Positions 14,337-21,007 of a stretch of 21,007 bases of DNA are shown here, in pieces. The position numbers and the translations under genes are program-made. The number at the start of each line of letters is the position of its first letter. The first letter of the stretch is position 1. The stretch comes from an uncultured Collinsella sp. (GTDB taxonomy: Bacteria > Actinomycetota > Coriobacteriia > Coriobacteriales > Coriobacteriaceae). The DNA is taken from contig CAAELJ010000115.1 in the NCBI GenBank assembly GCA_900756725.1, positions 1 through 21,007 on the forward strand. The letters run 5' to 3'. The notes beneath the pieces were generated by a model. It did not search any database, was not told where the DNA came from, and saw only the letters and a program-made list of their open reading frames with translations.

Positions 14337-14831
14337 GTGGCCGAGCACGAGCACGCGCACAATCACGGTGCGGACGACGATGCGAGCTGCCGCTGCAGCG
14401 GCTCCAGCTCCGAGCTGGTCCGCTTTTCGGTCACCGCGCCCGACGACCTGCTGCGCCGCTTTGACGAGCAGATCGCGCGCCGCGGTGACGTGGCTAACCG
14501 ATCCGAGGCCGTACGCGATCTGATTCGCGCCTCGATCGCCAAGGAGCAGATGCGCACGCCCGACGAGCAGGTCATCGGTTCGCTCACCATGATCTATGAC
14601 CACCATACCGGTGATCTGACGCGCCGTCTGGACGAGGTGCAGCACGACTACACCGACGAGATCGTCTCGACCATGCACGTGCATCTGGACCACCACAACT
14701 GCCTGGAGATTCTGGCGCTCAAGGGTCGCGGCGAGCGTGTCTACGAGCTGGCCGACCGGTTGCTGGGACTGCGCGGCGTTAAGCACGGCGAGCTCACCTG
14801 CGCCGCCACCAAGCAAAGCCTGGGGCTGTAA
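14337..14831 (+). CDS. nikR: NikR-type nickel-responsive regulator with His/Cys-rich N-terminus
   Basis: This 164-aa protein has a ribbon-helix-helix DNA-binding domain (about 27-70; VRFSVTAPDDLLRRFDE, then NRSEAVRDLIR) and the C-terminal ACT-like nickel domain. The nickel ligands of the family are present: H103 (VQHD), H114 and H116 (MHVHLDHHNCLE) and C122. NikR binds Ni(II) and represses nickel uptake or related genes. Unusually, about 25 residues precede the DNA-binding domain, including HEHAHNH and CRC. The GTG start is one base after the previous stop. It lies directly upstream of hypF, separated by a palindromic element, which fits control of nickel supply for hydrogenase; its targets are not shown by the sequence. 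Confidence 0.92.
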   Translation: MAEHEHAHNHGADDDASCRCSGSSSELVRFSVTAPDDLLRRFDEQIARRGDVANRSEAVRDLIRASIAKEQMRTPDEQVIGSLTMIYDHHTGDLTRRLDEVQHDYTDEIVSTMHVHLDHHNCLEILALKGRGERVYELADRLLGLRGVKHGELTCAATKQSLGL

Positions 14832-14854
14832 CGGGATTTCCCGCAGCTCACCTG

Positions 14855-14925
14855 CCAAAAAGGGACAGGTTTATTTTGGTAGGTTTAGAAGTTTTACCGA
14901 CCAAAATAAACCTGTCCCTTTTTGG
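14855..14925. repeat. Large perfect palindromic element between nikR and hypF
   Basis: Arms 14855-14880 and 14900-14925 are perfectly complementary over 26 bp, and pairing continues inward by 4 bases with one mismatch. Each arm contains AAAAAGGGACAGG and then TTTATTTTGGT. The element fills most of the 118-base gap between nikR and hypF and ends 11 bases before the hypF ribosome-binding site. The arm core CAGGTTTATTTT (14866-14877) resembles the core of the element at 4204-4262. The form resembles REP/MITE-like palindromes moved by REP-associated tyrosine transposases, but no such gene is in the window. On the mRNA it would be a very stable hairpin. Confidence 0.9.
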
Positions 14926-14949
14926 TCGGTTTTGACGAGGGGGAGCCAC

Positions 14950-17403
14950 ATGCGGCATGTGCATATTCATGTGACGGGCATTGTGCAGGGCGTTGGCATG
15001 CGGCCATTTGTGTATCGCGAGGCTATGGCGCATGGCATTTGCGGCTGGGTGCTCAACACGGGCGATGGCGTGCACATCGAGGCGCATGCTTCGGTCGAGG
15101 CACTCGACGGCTTTGTCGCCGCGCTGTCTCAGCACGCGCCTGCCGCGGCCCGCGTTGAGCATGTCGCTGTTGCAGACCTGGAGCCCGATGCTTGGAATGC
15201 CGACGATGAGCAGGCCTTTCGTATCGTAGCGTCGCAGGATCAGACCATGCACACGACGCTCGTCTCCCCCGATATCGCCACCTGTGACGACTGCCTGCGC
15301 GAACTGTTCGACCCCACCGACCGACGCTATCACTACCCCTTTATCAACTGCACCAACTGCGGGCCGCGCTTTACCATCATCCGGTCGCTGCCTTATGACC
15401 GAGCGGCCACGTCGATGGATTGCTTTCCTATGTGCCCCGAGTGCGCCGCAGAGTATGGCGACCCGCTTGACCGGCGCTTTCATGCGCAGCCCGATGCCTG
15501 CTTTGACTGCGGGCCACATATTACCTGGCGCGAGGCGGCGGGCGACATGGAGCTCGAGGGTCTGGGGGCGATGCCGGCCGTCGGCAGCACGCGCGAAACC
15601 AGCGATGCCATTATTGACCGCTGTGTCGAGCTGCTGGCCAGCGGCGGTATTGTCGCCATCAAGGGGCTAGGCGGATTCCATCTGACCTGCAACGCCGCCA
15701 ATGAGCAGGCGGTGGTCGAGCTGCGCCGTCGCAAGCGCCGCAGCAACAAGCCGCTTGCCGTTATGGTGCGCAGCCTTGCCGATACTGAACGCCTGTGCCA
15801 TGTCGATGATGCCGAGCGCGGCTTGCTAACCGGTAGCATCCGCCCCATTGTGCTGCTGCGCCGCCGTGCTGTTAGCGAGGGAGATTCCCCCGACGGCCTT
15901 ACACTCGCGCCATCCGTCGCGCACGATCTACCCGAGCTCGGCGTCATGCTCCCCTATACACCGCTTCAACATTTGCTGCTCGCCGCAGCCGCGGCGCGCG
16001 GCATGCACGCGCTCGTCATGACCAGCGGAAACCTGAGCGAAGAACCTATCGAGACCGACGATGCCCTTGCATGGGAGCATCTCGTTGCCGCCGGCATCGC
16101 CGACGCGCTACTTGGCAACGACCGTGCGATTCTCTCACGCTACGACGACTCCGTGGTACGTGTGGTCGACGGCACCGTCATGCCTGTGCGTCGCGCACGC
16201 GGATATGCGCCGCAACCGTTGTCGTTGCCGGCGCTCGACGGCACTGCACCCTGCGTGCTCGCCTGCGGGCCGCAGCAAAAAGCGACGATCGCGCTCACGC
16301 GCGAGGACGCCGACGGCCATGTGGCCTGTTTTGTGTCGCAGCATATCGGCGATGTCGAAAACGGCGCGACCTTCGATGCCTGGAGCGCCGCCCGCGCACG
16401 TCTAGAAAACCTCTTTGACCTGACGCCTGCCGCCCTGGCATGCGACATGCATCCCAACTATCTGTCGAGCCAGTGGGCGCGTGAGCGGGCACGGGAGCGC
16501 AGTCTGCCGCTTATCGAAATCCAGCATCATCATGCGCACATCGCGAGCGTAATGGCAGAGGCGATTGTCGCTGGCCGGCTTGCGCCCGATGCGCGCGTCC
16601 TCGGTATTGCCTTCGATGGTACGGGTGCCGGCACCGACGGCACCATATGGGGCGGCGAGTTTCTTATCGCCGGCCTTGCCGATTTTGACCGCGCCGCGCA
16701 CCTGCGCACCTGGGCGCTGCCAGGCGGTGCCGCATCCGTGCGCGATGCCCGGCGCAACGCCTTTGCCCTGCTGAGCGAGCTCGGCCTGCTCGAGCATCCG
16801 GGTGCCGCGGGGCTATTGGACACCCTCGACGAGCAAACACGCAGCGTGACAGCCACCATGATCGAGCGCGGCATCAACAGCCCGCGTACCAGCAGCATGG
16901 GGCGTCTCTTTGATGCCGCGGCAGCGATTCTGGGCATCTGCGGCAAGGCAACCTACGAGGGCGAACCCGCCATAGAACTCGAAGCCGCCGCCTGGCGCGC
17001 GCTCGGCGGTAAGACCGTTCGTCTCGACGGCAATCATGCAGGCGTATTCACGTCTGCCGACGACTCCCCCATCTTGGACCCCCAACCGCTCATCGAAGCT
17101 CTTCTGAATGGAATCGAGACAGGCGCGCCGGCCGACCGGCTCGCCCTCGGATTTCACATCGCCATTACGCACGCTACGACCCACATCGCACGCGAAATCT
17201 GCGCGCGCGAAAGCATCGATACCGTCGCGCTCTCGGGCGGCGTGTTCATGAACCGACTTTTGCTTCAGCTCCTTACCCACGAACTCAAAGACGCCGGTCT
17301 TGCCGTCTTGGTCCCCCACTCCGTGCCCGTCAACGACGGCTGCATCGCCTACGGTCAGGCCGCCATCGCTCGCGCTCGCCTTGCGCAGACAGCATCGCGA
17401 TAG
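14950..17403 (+). CDS. hypF: [NiFe]-hydrogenase maturation carbamoyltransferase HypF
   Basis: This 817-aa protein activates carbamoyl phosphate to carbamoyl-adenylate and transfers the carbamoyl group to HypE as precursor of the active-site cyanide. All domains are present: an acylphosphatase-like domain (1-90; GIVQGVGMRPFVYR), two zinc fingers with exact C-x2-C-x18-C-x2-C spacing (C112/C115/C134/C137 and C162/C165/C184/C187), a YrdC-like domain (about 215-410; KGLGGFHLTCNA, SNKPLAVM) and a Kae1-like carbamoyltransferase domain (about 435-810; QHHHAH at 525-530, FDGTGAGTDGTIWGGE, LSGGVFMNRLL). The ATG at 14950 follows GAGGGGGAG and starts the acylphosphatase fold; the open frame upstream runs through nikR and the palindrome and is not coding. 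First of hypF-C-D-E. Confidence 0.97.
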   Translation: MRHVHIHVTGIVQGVGMRPFVYREAMAHGICGWVLNTGDGVHIEAHASVEALDGFVAALSQHAPAAARVEHVAVADLEPDAWNADDEQAFRIVASQDQTMHTTLVSPDIATCDDCLRELFDPTDRRYHYPFINCTNCGPRFTIIRSLPYDRAATSMDCFPMCPECAAEYGDPLDRRFHAQPDACFDCGPHITWREAAGDMELEGLGAMPAVGSTRETSDAIIDRCVELLASGGIVAIKGLGGFHLTCNAANEQAVVELRRRKRRSNKPLAVMVRSLADTERLCHVDDAERGLLTGSIRPIVLLRRRAVSEGDSPDGLTLAPSVAHDLPELGVMLPYTPLQHLLLAAAAARGMHALVMTSGNLSEEPIETDDALAWEHLVAAGIADALLGNDRAILSRYDDSVVRVVDGTVMPVRRARGYAPQPLSLPALDGTAPCVLACGPQQKATIALTREDADGHVACFVSQHIGDVENGATFDAWSAARARLENLFDLTPAALACDMHPNYLSSQWARERARERSLPLIEIQHHHAHIASVMAEAIVAGRLAPDARVLGIAFDGTGAGTDGTIWGGEFLIAGLADFDRAAHLRTWALPGGAASVRDARRNAFALLSELGLLEHPGAAGLLDTLDEQTRSVTATMIERGINSPRTSSMGRLFDAAAAILGICGKATYEGEPAIELEAAAWRALGGKTVRLDGNHAGVFTSADDSPILDPQPLIEALLNGIETGAPADRLALGFHIAITHATTHIAREICARESIDTVALSGGVFMNRLLLQLLTHELKDAGLAVLVPHSVPVNDGCIAYGQAAIARARLAQTASR

Positions 17404-17534
17404 GCCGTTTTGCCAGCCTGCGCGCCGCCGTCTCACAGGTGTAACGCGTTTGCTCGTGACTTCCGCGAGCGCTACCATCAACTGATGGGTAATTAGGCGC
17501 CTATCCAGCGCAAAACGTATAAAAGGGGAACATT

Positions 17535-17795
17535 ATGTGCCTTGCCGTTCCCGGTAAAGTGGTCAAACGCGACGACGACCTTAAGGCGACCGTCGACATG
17601 ATGGGCATCGAGCGCCCCGTTTCGCTGCGCCTCGTGCCGACGGCACAGGTAGGCGACTATATTCTCGTGCACGCCGGCTTTGGCATTCAGATTGTCGACG
17701 AGCAGGAAGCCCAAGAGACGCTCGAGCTCGTCAATACCATGACCGAACTGGTCGAAGAAGACCAGCTGGCCACCAACCCGGCGGAGGCTTACTAG
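17535..17795 (+). CDS. hypC: Hydrogenase maturation chaperone HypC
   Basis: This 86-aa protein begins with the invariant MCLAVPGKV; C2, exposed after Met removal, carries the Fe(CN)2CO unit with HypD and delivers it to the hydrogenase large subunit. The size is typical. AAAAGGGGAAC precedes the ATG. A 131-base gap separates it from hypF and holds a short palindrome, CCATCAACTGATGG (17475-17488), whose function is unknown. Its TAG shares one base with the hypD GTG. Confidence 0.95.
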   Translation: MCLAVPGKVVKRDDDLKATVDMMGIERPVSLRLVPTAQVGDYILVHAGFGIQIVDEQEAQETLELVNTMTELVEEDQLATNPAEAY

Positions 17796-18910
17796 TGGCG
17801 GCCGGACAGCCGGCTCGCTCCGGTATCGACTTCTCGGCATTCCGCGATCCCAAGCTGGCTCGCGAGCTCATCGAGCGCATCCGTGAACTCGTCGGCGACC
17901 GCACCATCAACCTTATGGAAGTCTGCGGCACGCATACCGTGAGCATCGGGCGCTATGGCTTTCGCTCCATTATGCCTGCCGGGCTCAAACTGCTGAGCGG
18001 TCCGGGTTGCCCCGTCTGCGTTACCGCCAACCGCGATATCGACCATGCAATCGCGCTCGCCAAGATGGACGGCGCCATCATCACCACCTTTGGCGACATG
18101 ATGCGCGTGCCCGGATCGTCCACCTCACTTTCTGCGCAAAAGGCAGCGGGGCGCGATATTCGCATTGTGTACTCCCCGCTCGATGCACTCGATATCGCCG
18201 AACACAACCCCGATCGCCCGGTCATCTTTATGGGCGTCGGCTTTGAGACCACGACGCCTGCCATCGCCGCCGCCATTTTGGAGGCCGATGCACGCGGACT
18301 CCAGAACTTCTCGGTCTATTGCGCCCACAAGACCACGCCGCCGGCGCTGCGCGCCATCGCCAACGATCCCGAGACCACTATCGACGGCTTTATCCTTCCG
18401 GGACACGTCGCCACCATCACGGGCTTAGCCCCCTTTGACTTTTTGGTCGATGAGTTCGAGACCCCAGGCGTAGTCACCGGATTTGAGCCGGTCGATATTC
18501 TGCAGGGCATCTGCATGCTGGTCCAGATGGTTGTTGAGGGGCAGCCCGCAATCGACAACGCCTACCGCCGTGGCGTCAACGCAGACGGCAACCCCGTGGC
18601 GCGCCAGCTGGTCGAGCAGGTGTTTGAGCCATGCGACACCACGTGGCGCGGGCTGGGGCCGATTGCCAACTCGGGCCTTTCCATCCGCCCCGAGTTCTCG
18701 CGCTTTGATGCCCGCACTCGCTTTGACGTGCCCGTTGAGACGACGGTCGAGCCGCGTGGGTGCCGCTGCGGCGACGTGCTGCGCGGGGCCATTACGCCGA
18801 GCGACTGCCCTCTGTTCGGCCGCGCTTGTACACCCGAGCATCCCATCGGCCCCTGCATGGTGAGTTCCGAGGGCAGCTGTGCAGCATATTTCCGCTACCG
18901 AGGCTGTTAG
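17795..18910 (+). CDS. hypD: Hydrogenase maturation Fe-S protein HypD
   Basis: This 371-aa [4Fe-4S] scaffold works with HypC to assemble the Fe(CN)2CO group, taking cyanide from HypE. Family motifs are MEVCGTHTVSIGRYG (C44), GPGCPVCVT (C72, C75), GDMMRVPGSSTSL, GVGFETTTPA and the C-terminal cysteine cluster (CRCGDVL, DCPLFGRACTPEHPIGPCMVSSEGSCAAYFRY). The GTG start overlaps the hypC stop (TAGTG), with GGAGG 8 bases upstream, so it is translationally coupled. Length is normal. Confidence 0.96.
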   Translation: MAAGQPARSGIDFSAFRDPKLARELIERIRELVGDRTINLMEVCGTHTVSIGRYGFRSIMPAGLKLLSGPGCPVCVTANRDIDHAIALAKMDGAIITTFGDMMRVPGSSTSLSAQKAAGRDIRIVYSPLDALDIAEHNPDRPVIFMGVGFETTTPAIAAAILEADARGLQNFSVYCAHKTTPPALRAIANDPETTIDGFILPGHVATITGLAPFDFLVDEFETPGVVTGFEPVDILQGICMLVQMVVEGQPAIDNAYRRGVNADGNPVARQLVEQVFEPCDTTWRGLGPIANSGLSIRPEFSRFDARTRFDVPVETTVEPRGCRCGDVLRGAITPSDCPLFGRACTPEHPIGPCMVSSEGSCAAYFRYRGC

Positions 18911-18912
18911 GT

Positions 18913-18936
18913 TCCGCCGTTCTAACGAACGGCGGA
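18913..18936. other. Intercistronic hairpin between hypD and hypE
   Basis: TCCGCCGTTC and its perfect complement form a 10-bp stem with a TAAC loop, 3 bases after the hypD stop. No T-run follows, so it is more likely an mRNA-stabilising or processing hairpin than a terminator. A TATAAT at 18961-18966 further on has no convincing -35. Confidence 0.6.
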
Positions 18937-18991
18937 CCGGTCGACGCTGCACCTCACCCATATAATTCCGTCCTCGATTGGAGTTTTCGAT

Positions 18992-20026
18992 ATGTCCCGT
19001 ACTGCCACCGATAGCACTGTCCTGTTGGGCCACGGCTCGGGCGGACAGATGATGAAGCGCATTATCGACGAGGTCTTTCTGGATGCCTTTGGGTCGCCCG
19101 AGCTGCTTGCGGGCAACGATGCCGGCGTCGCCGCGCTGCCCGCGAGCGGGCGCATCGCCATGTCGACCGACAGCTTTGTCGTCTCGCCGCAGTTCTTCCC
19201 CGGCGGCAATATCGGCCGACTCGCCGTATGCGGAACCGTCAACGACGTCGCGACCTCGGGCGCCAACGTGCACTACCTGTCGTGCGGCTTTATCCTCGAA
19301 GAGGGCTATCCCATGGAGAAGCTCCGCCAGATTGTGCAGACCATGGCCGAGACCGCGCGCGAGGCGGGCGTGTCCATAATCACCGGCGACACCAAGGTGG
19401 TCGAGCGTGGCGGTGCCGACGGCGTCTACATCAATACCGCCGGCGTGGGCGAAGTGCCCGCGGGCGTAACGCTCAGCGGTGCGAACTGTCGGCCCGGCGA
19501 CGCCATCCTGGTATCGGGTACGCTAGGCGACCACGGCATCGCCATCATGAGCCAGCGCGAGGGCTTGGCGTTTTCGAGCGACATCGAAAGCGATGCTGCG
19601 CCGCTCAATCATCTGATTGCCGACGTGCTCGCCGCCGCCCCCGACACCCGCTGCTTCCGCGACCCCACGCGCGGCGGCCTGGCATCCACGCTCAACGAGT
19701 TTGCCCAGGCCAGCGGCGTTGCCATGGAGATCGACGAGGATGCCGTGCCCGTGCGCCCCGACGTGCAGGCGGCATGTGAGATGCTCGGTTACGATGTGCT
19801 GCAGGTGGCAAACGAGGGCAAGATGGTTGCCGTGGTGCCGGCCGAGCAAGCCGATGCCGCGCTGGCAGCCATGCGCGCCGCCCGCTACGGCGAGAACGCC
19901 GCCATCATCGGTCGCGTGCTGCCACTTGCCGAGGGCGCCCGTCCCGCCGTGCGCGTACGCACCGGCTGGGGCTCGACCCGTATCCTCGACATGCTTGTGG
20001 GAGAACAACTGCCGAGGATTTGCTAA
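18992..20026 (+). CDS. hypE: Hydrogenase maturation dehydratase HypE
   Basis: This 344-aa PurM-like ATPase accepts the carbamoyl group from HypF on its C-terminal cysteine and dehydrates it to a thiocyanate. The C-terminus is PRIC with C344 last, as required. Other features are LLGHGSGGQMM (11-21), the STDSFVVSPQFFPGGNIG segment, GTVNDVATSGA (81-91), GDTKVV and DPTRGGLASTLNE. GGAG lies about 8 bases before the ATG. It is 81 bases after hypD and ends the hyp cluster. Confidence 0.97.
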   Translation: MSRTATDSTVLLGHGSGGQMMKRIIDEVFLDAFGSPELLAGNDAGVAALPASGRIAMSTDSFVVSPQFFPGGNIGRLAVCGTVNDVATSGANVHYLSCGFILEEGYPMEKLRQIVQTMAETAREAGVSIITGDTKVVERGGADGVYINTAGVGEVPAGVTLSGANCRPGDAILVSGTLGDHGIAIMSQREGLAFSSDIESDAAPLNHLIADVLAAAPDTRCFRDPTRGGLASTLNEFAQASGVAMEIDEDAVPVRPDVQAACEMLGYDVLQVANEGKMVAVVPAEQADAALAAMRAARYGENAAIIGRVLPLAEGARPAVRVRTGWGSTRILDMLVGEQLPRIC

Positions 20027-20077
20027 CGACAAAGGCTCAGGGCTATTAAAGATATTCAGATTCCAAACATGCCCGGC

Positions 20078-20107
20078 ACGCATGCCCAGTATCATGGGGT
20101 GCGTTTT
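20078..20107 (+). terminator. Possible intrinsic terminator after hypE
   Basis: ACGCATGCCC (20078-20087) pairs with GGGGTGCGT (20096-20104) with one bulged base, around an 8-base loop, and TTT follows. It lies 51 bases after the hypE stop and 25 before the phosphatase start. The stem is moderate and the T-run short, so read-through into the phosphatase gene is possible. Confidence 0.45.
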
Positions 20108-20131
20108 ACAACTCAAGCGGCAGGAGCACCC

Positions 20132-20800
20132 ATGGCAGCAGCTTTTTCCCATGTGATCTTTGATCTGGATGGCACCATCCTCAACACGCTCGAGGACCTG
20201 GCGGCCGCCAGCAACCATACCTGCGAGATGCACGGCTGGCCCACGTTTGCCGTAGACGAGTACCGCTACAAGGTGGGAAACGGCATGCTCAAGCTGGTCG
20301 AGCGCTTTATGCCCGCCGAGTACGCGGGCGACGGCCGTATGTTTGAGCAGACGCTTGCCGAGTTTAGGGCCTATTACGGCGAGCACAAGGAGGACCACAC
20401 CTCACCCTACGCCGGCACGATTGAGATGCTCGACCGTCTGCGCACAGCGGGCGTTCAGCTTGCCGTGCTCACCAACAAGGATCATATTTCGGCAGCCCCG
20501 CTTATCGAGAAATACTTTGGCCCCGATCGCTTTGCGCTGGTACAGGGCCGTGTGGGCGCATTTCCGCCCAAGCCCGAGGCACCCGTCACGTTGCATGTGA
20601 TGAAAGAGCTGGGCGCCGATCCGGCAACCACGCTCTATGTGGGCGATTCGAATGTCGATGTTCTGACCGGCCACAACGCCGGCCTTAAGAGCGCGGGCGT
20701 CAGCTGGGGCTTCCGCGGCCGCGCAGAGCTGGAAGCCGCCGGCGCCGACTACGTGGTAGATACGCAGGACGAACTCGCCGAGCTAATCTTGGGCGAGTAG
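20132..20800 (+). CDS. gph: HAD-family phosphatase, phosphoglycolate-phosphatase-like
   Basis: This 222-aa cytoplasmic hydrolase has the four HAD motifs: DLDGT (D11 nucleophile, D13), VLTNKD (T114), a lysine at K147 (FPPKPEAP) and GDSNVDV (D172, D176). A helical C1 cap (about 15-85) and the overall length fit the Gph/PGP subfamily, which dephosphorylates 2-phosphoglycolate or related small phosphates; the true substrate cannot be read from sequence. The ATG at 20132 follows AGGAG by 5 bases and precedes the HAD fold; the open frame extends 21 codons upstream without homology. It may be a separate transcript from hypE. Confidence 0.9.
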   Translation: MAAAFSHVIFDLDGTILNTLEDLAAASNHTCEMHGWPTFAVDEYRYKVGNGMLKLVERFMPAEYAGDGRMFEQTLAEFRAYYGEHKEDHTSPYAGTIEMLDRLRTAGVQLAVLTNKDHISAAPLIEKYFGPDRFALVQGRVGAFPPKPEAPVTLHVMKELGADPATTLYVGDSNVDVLTGHNAGLKSAGVSWGFRGRAELEAAGADYVVDTQDELAELILGE

Positions 20801-20842
20801 CGAGCGACACCGCTTAACGCAGCTGCGACAATTCTTCCACGC

Positions 20843-21007
20843 GGAAAGTGCATCCCGTTTTGGAGCTCCGAAATGGGATGCACTTTCCGTTTGAGGCGCG
20901 TCGGGGAAACCGTATCCCGTTTCAGAGCAATATTCCGGGTCGCGGTTTCCGCAACCCGCCCCATCCGGAAACCGCGACCCGGAATTCGGCCAAAAAACCG
21001 GGTCGCA
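20843..21007. repeat. Tandem array of 46-bp palindromes with 62-bp period, continuing past the edge
   Basis: Three units begin with GGAAA at 20843, 20905 and 20967, exactly 62 bases apart. The first two are 46 bp and end in TTTCC (20888, 20950); the third is cut by the window edge. Two 16-base spacers (20889-20904, 20951-20966) differ in sequence. Unit 1 is a nearly perfect palindrome (two mismatched pairs). Unit 2 keeps the left-arm pattern (ATCCCGTTT, GAGC) but its right arm CCGGGTCGCGG matches the left arm of unit 3 rather than its own. Unit 3 pairs CCGCGACCCGG with CCGGGTCGC. No gene overlaps the array; it starts 42 bases after the phosphatase stop. Confidence 0.85.

Noticed and set aside
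14737..14949. 71-residue N-terminal extension of HypF
   Set aside because: It overlaps nikR in another frame and reads through the palindrome; the acylphosphatase domain starts at the ATG at 14950 with its own ribosome-binding site.
20843..21007. CRISPR array
   Set aside because: The period is regular, but spacers are 16 bases, repeats are long palindromes that vary between copies, and no cas gene is present.

Overview
The window looks like chromosomal DNA of a high-GC gut actinobacterium of the class Coriobacteriia, most likely Collinsella or a close relative. This rests on the GC-rich codon use, the sortase-anchored surface protein with 'YDG'/MBG-type modules, the de novo NAD operon carrying its own NiaR repressor, the hydrogenase maturation genes, and numerous intergenic palindromes. 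The genus is an inference; no rRNA or other marker gene is present.

Layout. (1) 1-141: the end of an IS3-family insertion sequence on the minus strand, with the first 15 codons of its orfA running off the left edge and a 44-bp piece of the end tandemly duplicated. (2) 227-4094, minus strand: operon nadA-nadB-nadC-niaR. NadB and NadA make quinolinate from aspartate, NadC converts it to NaMN, and NiaR is expected to repress the operon. The promoter upstream of nadA lies within a perfect 19-bp inverted repeat, a strong operator candidate. (3) 4361-10573, minus strand: one very large cell-wall-anchored protein (signal peptide, beta-helix, about 470-residue super-repeats, LPQSG anchor). It is cut in two by an in-frame TAG at 7601-7603, exactly where the homologous position in the next repeat has tyrosine. 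(4) 10816-12815, plus strand and divergent: a LytTR response regulator overlapping an AgrC-type membrane histidine kinase. (5) 12833-13865: an unrecognised 191-aa protein (minus) and a thioredoxin (plus). (6) 14087-20026, plus strand: a small helical protein, NikR with a His/Cys-rich N-terminal extension, then hypF, hypC, hypD and hypE for [NiFe]-hydrogenase cyanide-ligand synthesis and delivery. hypA and hypB are not in the window. (7) 20132-20800: a HAD-family phosphatase. (8) 20843 to the right edge: a tandem array of 46-bp palindromes with an exact 62-bp period.

How it works together. The nad operon is a self-regulated biosynthetic unit. The two-component system is the natural candidate regulator of the divergent surface protein. 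The NikR/hyp block links nickel sensing to hydrogenase maturation. The least ordinary material is non-coding: four intergenic palindromic elements, two of which share a core, and the terminal palindrome array. The disrupted giant surface gene is the other unusual feature.
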